From the NCBI RefSeq assembly GCF_009695655.1, contig NZ_VUNM01000017.1, positions 1-48,474 of the forward strand: 48,474 nucleotides of DNA, in the 5' to 3' direction. A program made the position numbers and the translations under genes. Below the pieces are notes generated by a model that worked only from the letters and a program-made list of their open reading frames with translations, did no database searches and was not told the origin of the DNA. The DNA comes from Sharpea porci. Lineage in GTDB: Bacteria > Bacillota_I > Bacilli_A > Erysipelotrichales > Coprobacillaceae. Shown here piece by piece: positions 44,107 to 48,474 of the stretch. Each line of letters opens with the position of its first letter. Positions within the stretch are counted from its first letter, which is position 1.

Positions 44107-44141
44107 GTGTACACTCTATCAAAATACACATTACTTTTCAA
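44107..44141 (-). promoter_or_regulatory. argD promoter with palindrome over the -10
   Basis: TTGAAA (44136-44141), 17 bases, TAGAGT (44113-44118) on the minus strand. GTGTACAC (44107-44114) is a perfect palindrome touching the -10. Confidence 0.55.
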
Positions 44142-44197
44142 TATTTCTCCCTATTTACCGAAGTATTTCTATTACTTTTGGCTTTTTCATAAATTTC

Positions 44198-44227
44198 TTG
44201 CATAATTGTATACAATCTGTGTATAAT
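44198..44227 (+). promoter_or_regulatory. icd promoter with palindrome in the spacer
   Basis: TTGCAT (44198-44203), 18 bases, TATAAT (44222-44227). ATTGTATACAAT (44205-44216) is a perfect palindrome inside the spacer and resembles the one at argD (core TGTRTACA). Confidence 0.65.
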
Positions 44228-44253
44228 ATCATCAATAAATGGAGGATACAGAT

Positions 44254-45462
44254 ATGGCTAAGATTCAGATGACAACGCCACTTGTAGAAATGGATGGCGA
44301 TGAAATGACAAGAGTATTATGGAAGATGATTAAAGATGAGCTTATTCTTCCTTTTGTCGATTTGAAGAGTGAATATTATGATTTAGGTTTACCTCATCGT
44401 GATGAAACTAATGACCAGGTAACTATTGATGCCGCAAATGCCAATAAGAAATATGGTGTCTCAGTAAAGTGTGCTACAATTACGCCAAATGCACAGCGTA
44501 TGGATGAATATAACTTACATGAAATGTGGAAATCCCCTAATGGGACAATACGTGCTATTTTAGATGGTACTGTCTTTAGAGCGCCAATCATGATTGATCC
44601 CATCAAGCCTGTTGTGAAAAACTGGGAAAAACCTATTACGATTGCCAGACATGCCTATGGGGATGTCTATAAATCAACAGAGATCAGAGTTCCAGGACCA
44701 GGCAAGGCAACATTAAATTTCAAAGGCGATGATGGGCAAGAAATCAGTCAGGAAATCTTTACATTTGAAGGGCCAGGTGTCTTACAAGGACAATATAATA
44801 AGGATGATTCTATTCGTTCTTTTGCCCGTAGTTGTTTCAATTATGCCCGTGATATGAAACAGGATCTTTGGTTTGGTGCTAAAGATACAATCAGCAAGAA
44901 ATATGATCATCGCTTCAAAGATATCTTCCAAGAAATCTATGACAACGAATATAAGGAGAAGTTCGAAGCATCCAGCCTCACATATTTCTATTCACTTATC
45001 GATGATATTGTCGCTAGAGTTATTCGTTCCAAGGGTGGTTTTATTTGGGCATGTAAGAACTATGATGGTGATGTGATGAGTGATATGATTTCAACAGCCT
45101 TTGGATCACTTGCGATGATGACAAGTGTCCTTGTTTCTCCTGAAGGCAATTATGAATATGAAGCAGCCCACGGTACAGTGACACGTCACTACTATCGCTA
45201 TCTTAAAGGTGAAGCCACTTCTACAAATCCAATGGCAACAATCTTTGCCTGGAGTGGAGCTTTAAGAAAACGTGGGGAAAAAGATCATTTGCCTGATTTA
45301 ATGCGTTTTGGTGATAAGCTTGAAGAAGCTTGTTTGAATACATTAAATAGTGGCGTTATGACTAAAGATCTTTCTGCTCTGGCAACTGGTGTTGAAGTTA
45401 AACAGGTGAATTCTGAAGAATTCTTAAAAGCAATTCGCCAGGAACTTGAAAAGCTCTTATAA
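44254..45462 (+). CDS. icd: NADP-dependent isocitrate dehydrogenase, homodimeric type II
   Basis: 402 residues of the eukaryote-like IDH subfamily, not the E. coli type: starts MAKIQMTTPLVEMDGDEMTR, with CATITPNAQRMDEY, KSPNGTIRAILDGTVFR and YEAAHGTVTRHYYRY. It makes 2-oxoglutarate. ATG 44254 follows GGAGG by eight bases; an upstream ATG at 44239 lies in front of that site. It has its own promoter and terminator and is divergent from argD. Confidence 0.95.
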   Translation: MAKIQMTTPLVEMDGDEMTRVLWKMIKDELILPFVDLKSEYYDLGLPHRDETNDQVTIDAANANKKYGVSVKCATITPNAQRMDEYNLHEMWKSPNGTIRAILDGTVFRAPIMIDPIKPVVKNWEKPITIARHAYGDVYKSTEIRVPGPGKATLNFKGDDGQEISQEIFTFEGPGVLQGQYNKDDSIRSFARSCFNYARDMKQDLWFGAKDTISKKYDHRFKDIFQEIYDNEYKEKFEASSLTYFYSLIDDIVARVIRSKGGFIWACKNYDGDVMSDMISTAFGSLAMMTSVLVSPEGNYEYEAAHGTVTRHYYRYLKGEATSTNPMATIFAWSGALRKRGEKDHLPDLMRFGDKLEEACLNTLNSGVMTKDLSALATGVEVKQVNSEEFLKAIRQELEKLL

Positions 45463-45471
45463 ATAAAGAAG

Positions 45472-45498
45472 CGCTCTCGCCTAGACGAGAGCGTTTTT
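45472..45498 (+). terminator. Terminator of icd (possibly bidirectional)
   Basis: CGCTCTCG / CGAGAGCG with a six-base loop and TTTTTC. It directly abuts the stop of the minus-strand membrane protein gene. Confidence 0.88.
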
Positions 45499-46107
45499 CT
45501 ATCCTAGAAACATATAATATCCCGGTAAAATCATAATCTTGAAAGGAAAATAAAACAATAAGCCATAAAGACAAACCATCACCATTTGTTTCATGTTCTG
45601 GTAAAGAAGAATCACCCCAAAAACAAGAAAGACCAGATCATAAAGCGAACTAATCGCCAAATGATTCAAAGCAATATTCAAACCATAAACAAGCAAGAAG
45701 CCTAAAGCAGCCCCCGCTATCATTTCACTGACTTGTCCTTTTCCACGGCTATACCATAGCCCAATCGCTACAATAATGACAATCACAAACCCAACGATTG
45801 TCTTTTGATCAGGCTGGTAGTTCATAGAAATCATCGCTTGTATATGTTTTCCAACAATCATTCCCCCATAAAAACATAAAGAACGCAACGTTCCCACAAG
45901 TGGTGAATAGGAAAAGAGCACTAAAGCCATCATCACAACAAGAATAAAATTAGCCTGATCAATAAAAGACAACGCTGTGACCGATTGATTCTTGACAAGA
46001 AAACTTATACCAACACTGAGCAATAATATAATCAGGTCTTCTTTAAAAACTTGTAGCCAGCTTGGCTTTTTCCCAGATATCTTACGTATTCTATTTGCCA
46101 TAGCCAA
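45499..46107 (-). CDS. Multi-pass membrane protein of unknown function
   Basis: About 202 residues with six hydrophobic helices (for example FKEDLIILLLSVGISFLV, FVIVIIVAIGLWY, LYDLVFLVFGVILLYQ) after a basic N-terminus. The frame can start at TTG 46107 or ATG 46101; neither has a ribosome site, and both lie inside the end of the upstream gene, so translation is probably coupled. I do not recognise the family. It forms a two-gene unit with the 132-residue protein. Confidence 0.75.
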   Translation of the reverse strand: MAMANRIRKISGKKPSWLQVFKEDLIILLLSVGISFLVKNQSVTALSFIDQANFILVVMMALVLFSYSPLVGTLRSLCFYGGMIVGKHIQAMISMNYQPDQKTIVGFVIVIIVAIGLWYSRGKGQVSEMIAGAALGFLLVYGLNIALNHLAISSLYDLVFLVFGVILLYQNMKQMVMVCLYGLLFYFPFKIMILPGYYMFLG

Positions 46108-46489
46108 ATAATATCAAATTCTCAAAAGGCAGCATCTTGGCCATCAGCTCATTGACATCCTGATCCTGATAAGAAATTTTCTCACCCATTTTCCCAGAGA
46201 ACCAGCGGTATCCTGTTTCATCTTTGACAATAATCTCCCAGCTATTGTCTTCAAGTGAAGCAATAATAGGTGATGTTTTATGAAAAGACTGTTCAATTAG
46301 ATCAAGAATAGCCTGTCCATCAAGGTCTGCTTCTTCCTTCCCTTTTTCAACCATCTTCTGATCAAGCTTATATCTCGTTAAGGTGGCATGTGTTGGTGTG
46401 ATATTCAATGTCTGCTGCGCATCCACTCCAGCTTCAGGCATATGTTTCACACTGACATTATTAGAAATAATCGTAGCTCCAGTAATCAT
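46091..46489 (-). CDS. 132-residue protein of unknown function
   Basis: Soluble and mildly acidic, starting MITGATIISNNVSVKHMPEA and with WEIIVKDETGYRWFSGKMGE near 85-105. It probably folds as a small αβ domain. GGAGG precedes the ATG by six bases. It overlaps the following membrane protein gene. I recognise no family. Confidence 0.75.
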   Translation of the reverse strand: MITGATIISNNVSVKHMPEAGVDAQQTLNITPTHATLTRYKLDQKMVEKGKEEADLDGQAILDLIEQSFHKTSPIIASLEDNSWEIIVKDETGYRWFSGKMGEKISYQDQDVNELMAKMLPFENLILFGYGK

Positions 46490-46537
46490 AAATAACCTCC
46501 ATTCCTATTCTATCATTAATCATTTTCTAAAAAAATA

Positions 46538-46813
46538 TTAAGGTTGATGGGATTCAATAAACCAGCGATTCTTTTCATAGAAAAGACGGCGTTCATGACC
46601 GGAAATACGCACATCATAGCGAATACCACAGCCTCCCACTTCACTCACAGCCTTCTTAATTTGGTGTACTTTGTCAATTTTATAGAGCTTTCTTCCATTT
46701 TCATCATCCCAGGCAAGATATAGCGGTAACATCTGACCATCCTTTTTCATAACCGTAATGACATCTACATAACGTTTATATAAATGTAGATAATCCCCAT
46801 TCGTCGCATTCAT
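46538..46813 (-). CDS. 91-residue protein of unknown function
   Basis: Starts MNATNGDYLHLYKRYVDVIT and holds LPLYLAWDDENGRKLYKIDK and VGGCGIRYDVRISGHERRLF. The alternating hydrophobic pattern suggests a β-sheet domain. AGAGGTG precedes the ATG. No signal peptide and no family recognised. It lies 48 bases before the 132-residue gene and may share its transcript. Confidence 0.72.
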   Translation of the reverse strand: MNATNGDYLHLYKRYVDVITVMKKDGQMLPLYLAWDDENGRKLYKIDKVHQIKKAVSEVGGCGIRYDVRISGHERRLFYEKNRWFIESHQP

Positions 46814-46944
46814 AGAATCACCTCTCTATTAAGAGTATGACATATTCAATCTATTTATGCAACATAATTATGTTTATATGTTTCATTATATATTTTATAT
46901 TGTAATATAGAATATTTTAGAAGAATATATAAAGAATTTAAGAA

Positions 46945-46972
46945 GACAAAAAAGATCTGCCTAAGCAGATCT
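46945..46972 (-). terminator. Terminator after tRNA-His
   Basis: AGATCTGC / GCAGATCT with a four-base loop and T6 on the minus strand. Confidence 0.88.
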
Positions 46973-46984
46973 CTATCTTCTAAA

Positions 46985-47061
46985 TGGGGCGGATAATCGG
47001 GTTCGAACCGACGCATGCCGGAGCCACAATCCGGTGTGTTAACCACTTCACCATATCCGCC
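46985..47061 (-). tRNA. tRNA-His (GTG anticodon)
   Basis: The cloverleaf reads GGCGGATA at the 5' end, anticodon loop TTGTGGC (GTG), T-arm GGTTCGAACC, and TATCCGC-C-CCA at the 3' end. The extra G at -1 opposite C73 is the identity mark of tRNA-His and is encoded here, as is CCA. It has its own promoter and terminator. Confidence 0.96.
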
Positions 47062-47081
47062 ATCTCTTGAAGACAAGTGAT

Positions 47082-47110
47082 ATAATACATGATATGAAGT
47101 TGTTTGTAAA
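47082..47110 (-). promoter_or_regulatory. Promoter of tRNA-His
   Basis: TTTACA (47105-47110), 17 bases, TATTAT (47082-47087) on the minus strand, about 20 bases before the tRNA. Confidence 0.65.
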
Positions 47111-47156
47111 GGGGTAAATATATTTTTTTCAAAAAGATGTCTTAAAGAGGCTTTTA

Positions 47157-47165
47157 TGTTAGAAT
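47157..47165 (+). promoter_or_regulatory. Extended -10 for the lipoprotein gene
   Basis: TGT-TAGAAT twenty bases before the ATG. No good -35 is seen. The start of transcription would fall just before GGAGG. Confidence 0.4.
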
Positions 47166-47184
47166 GAAAGTGGAGGTTATGAGG

Positions 47185-47871
47185 ATGAAAAAACGATTCA
47201 AAAGCTTATCTCTCATACTACTTGCCTTTCTATTGTCCGGATGCATGAAGATGAATATGACCCTTGATGTTTCAGGTAATGGCAAAGTCAAGACAAGTGT
47301 ACGTATGCTTGCTAGTGAGGATACGTTGAAAACAAGTGGTATGAAGGAAAGCGAATTTACCGAAAGCTTAAAAAAACAATTCACGAAAAATAATAAAGAT
47401 GTTTCTGCCCACGTCATTAAAGAGACGCATGATGGAAAAAAATATATTGGTGTTGAAGCTAGCAATGCCATGAGTTCTTCTATCAAGGCTGTCGTAAAAA
47501 ACGGCCGTGTGCAAGTGACAATCCCTATGAAGACTTTCACTTCCGCCCTCACTGATAACAATATTACATCGGGGACACTCAACAATTTCAACATGAATGA
47601 AGAATCACTCAAGAAGAATGGTGTTGAAATGAAATTAGTCTTTAATATGCCTGATAAAGCTAAAAGTAATATTGGCGAAGTTAAAGGCAATAAAGTGACT
47701 GTCGATCTTTTGCATGAAATCTTAAAGACGGATGCGAAAGCTGAGAATATTGTTGTAAGCAGTAAGACAGGTAAGACATTTGACGCAAAGATATTATTTC
47801 TTATTATTGGGGGTCTTGCCTTAATCATCGCTATTATTCTTTATGCTTTAAAGAAGTCCAAAAAGAAATAA
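47185..47871 (+). CDS. LppM-like membrane-anchored lipoprotein
   Basis: 228 residues. A lipoprotein signal MKKRFKSLSLILLAFLLSGC gives Cys at 20 for lipid attachment. The body (CMKMNMTLDVSGNGKVKTSV and following β-rich part) resembles the LppM/DUF3153 domain. A C-terminal helix (ILFLIIGGLALIIAIILYA) followed by KKSKKK adds a second membrane anchor. ATG 47185 is chosen because GGAGG lies eight bases before it; two earlier ATGs are too close to or before that site. It is monocistronic. Function in this group is not known. Confidence 0.85.
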   Translation: MKKRFKSLSLILLAFLLSGCMKMNMTLDVSGNGKVKTSVRMLASEDTLKTSGMKESEFTESLKKQFTKNNKDVSAHVIKETHDGKKYIGVEASNAMSSSIKAVVKNGRVQVTIPMKTFTSALTDNNITSGTLNNFNMNEESLKKNGVEMKLVFNMPDKAKSNIGEVKGNKVTVDLLHEILKTDAKAENIVVSSKTGKTFDAKILFLIIGGLALIIAIILYALKKSKKK

Positions 47872-47875
47872 AAAG

Positions 47876-47905
47876 AGACTGTTGCATCATGCAGCAGTCT
47901 TTTGC
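47876..47905 (+). terminator. Terminator of the lipoprotein gene
   Basis: AGACTG-T-TGCA / TGCA-G-CAGTCT with a three-base loop, then TTTGCTTT. It ends at the hsp20 stop on the other strand. Confidence 0.75.
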
Positions 47906-47906
47906 T

Positions 47907-48320
47907 TTATTCAATAGCGATAAAGTGATTCTCTTCAACCTGCTCAGGTGTTTCCTTAGGCAAGCATATCAACAATTCACCATTATCAAATTTCGCATTA
48001 ATATCTTCAGGCTTATAATTTTCACCAACATAGAAGCTACGGCTACAAGTGCCATGATATCTTTCACTACGAATGATATTGCCCTTGTCATCCTTATCTT
48101 CGTTGGACTCGTTGGCATCAGCAGAAACATTCAAATAGCCATCTTTTAATTCGACATGAATATGATCCTTATCATATCCTGGAAGTTCAATAGCTAATTG
48201 ATACTGTCCATCCACTTCTTTAATATCCGTACGCATTGTATTAATACTCTTAGTAGGTGTTAAGAAATCAGAATCAAATATATCATCAAACAAATTATCT
48301 AATGTAGGTAAGTAACGCAT
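47907..48320 (-). CDS. hsp20: Small heat-shock protein Hsp20
   Basis: 137 residues with the α-crystallin domain at about 28-125 (YQLAIELPGYDKDHIHVELK, FYVGENYKPEDINAKFDNGE, LLICLP) and the C-terminal I-x-I-type end HFIAIE. It holds unfolding proteins without ATP. AAGGAG precedes the ATG. Another Hsp20 gene lies 37 bases upstream in the same direction. No CIRCE element is visible in the short gap between them. Confidence 0.93.
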   Translation of the reverse strand: MRYLPTLDNLFDDIFDSDFLTPTKSINTMRTDIKEVDGQYQLAIELPGYDKDHIHVELKDGYLNVSADANESNEDKDDKGNIIRSERYHGTCSRSFYVGENYKPEDINAKFDNGELLICLPKETPEQVEENHFIAIE

Positions 48321-48356
48321 AATAACATCTCCTTTTCATTGCTTGTCTTTCATGCA

Positions 48357-48474
48357 TTAACCAATTGGAATAAAGTGTTTCTCTTCAACAGCTTTTTCAT
48401 CAGCCTTTGGTAAGGTGATGATCAATTCACCATTATCGAATTTCGCATTGATATCACTTTCCTTGATGCCATCA
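48357..48474 (-). CDS. Second Hsp20 protein, C-terminal end (runs off the window)
   Basis: The last 39 residues are visible: ESDINAKFDNGELIITLPKA and an ending EKHFIPIG, closely matching the end of the following Hsp20 (DINAKFDNGELLICLP, HFIAIE). The two genes form a tandem pair, presumably by duplication, and share a transcript. The promoter is outside the window. Confidence 0.88.
   Translation of the reverse strand, partial: DGIKESDINAKFDNGELIITLPKADEKAVEEKHFIPIG

Noticed and set aside
46855-47076. 73-codon minus-strand open frame
   Set aside because: It runs through tRNA-His and its terminator on the same strand; the tRNA explains the sequence.
47154-47828. 224-codon minus-strand open frame
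   Set aside because: It lies exactly opposite the lipoprotein gene, which has a signal peptide, ribosome site and terminator; the opposing frame has none.

Overview
The window looks like a chromosome segment of a low-GC, Gram-positive gut-type Firmicute. The α2-type glycyl-tRNA synthetase, the MEP-pathway genes ispG and ispH, the conserved order ybeY-cdd-era-recO-glyS-dnaG-rpoD-trmK-yqfO (nif3) with cshB-nfo nearby (the order known from Bacillus), and the AT-rich codon use all fit an Erysipelotrichia/Coprobacillaceae-like genome such as Catenibacterium or Kandleria. That placement is inferred from gene content and no database was searched. Most genes lie on the minus strand.

Layout. 1-850: the end of an IS3-like element and the decayed start of a sugar-regulated lipoprotein gene whose promoter and operators remain. 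896-12000: two glycogen transcription units (glgB-glgP-DUF1292 and pulA-pth-mfd). 12018-13373: a gene-poor stretch with two tandem ~365-bp copies of a module, each encoding a 40-residue hydrophobic/basic peptide on the minus strand, an opposing strong promoter, and one strong hairpin where the two transcripts converge. This looks like a type I toxin-antitoxin locus of a kind I do not recognise. 13374-15460: rpsT, ispG, and mntP behind a Mn2+ (yybP-ykoY) riboswitch. 15756-15995: a 79-residue orphan protein.

16030-26869 is a defence island: Fic protein, hsdM, hsdS2, a TIR-domain protein, a tyrosine recombinase, a second hsdS lacking the C-terminal tail, and hsdR. Six short dyad sites in three matched pairs flank the four target-recognition domains. 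The paired sites are in direct orientation, so the arrangement suggests excision/reintegration shuffling of DNA specificity instead of simple inversion.

27052-42864 is the housekeeping block (nfo, cshB, ispH, two Nudix hydrolases, nif3-like, trmK, rpoD, dnaG, glyS, an α/β hydrolase fold protein, recO, era, cdd, ybeY). It is headed by a C39-peptidase ABC exporter that appears to supply the first gene of the ybeY-cdd-era-recO transcript. 42919-48474: argD and icd divergent from each other with related palindromes in their promoters, two unknown small operons, tRNA-His, an LppM-like lipoprotein and tandem Hsp20 genes.

A 39-bp element (TGTGAGAAA, then TGRCRWATAYATATATAG starting 21 bp downstream of its first base) occurs four times with invariant spacing: before both 40-residue peptide genes, before the 79-residue orphan, and before the C39 exporter operon. 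It has no normal -35 box, so these units probably share a dedicated activator or alternative sigma factor. This element, the peptide/antisense modules and the hsdS shuffling array are the strongest candidates for undescribed biology.
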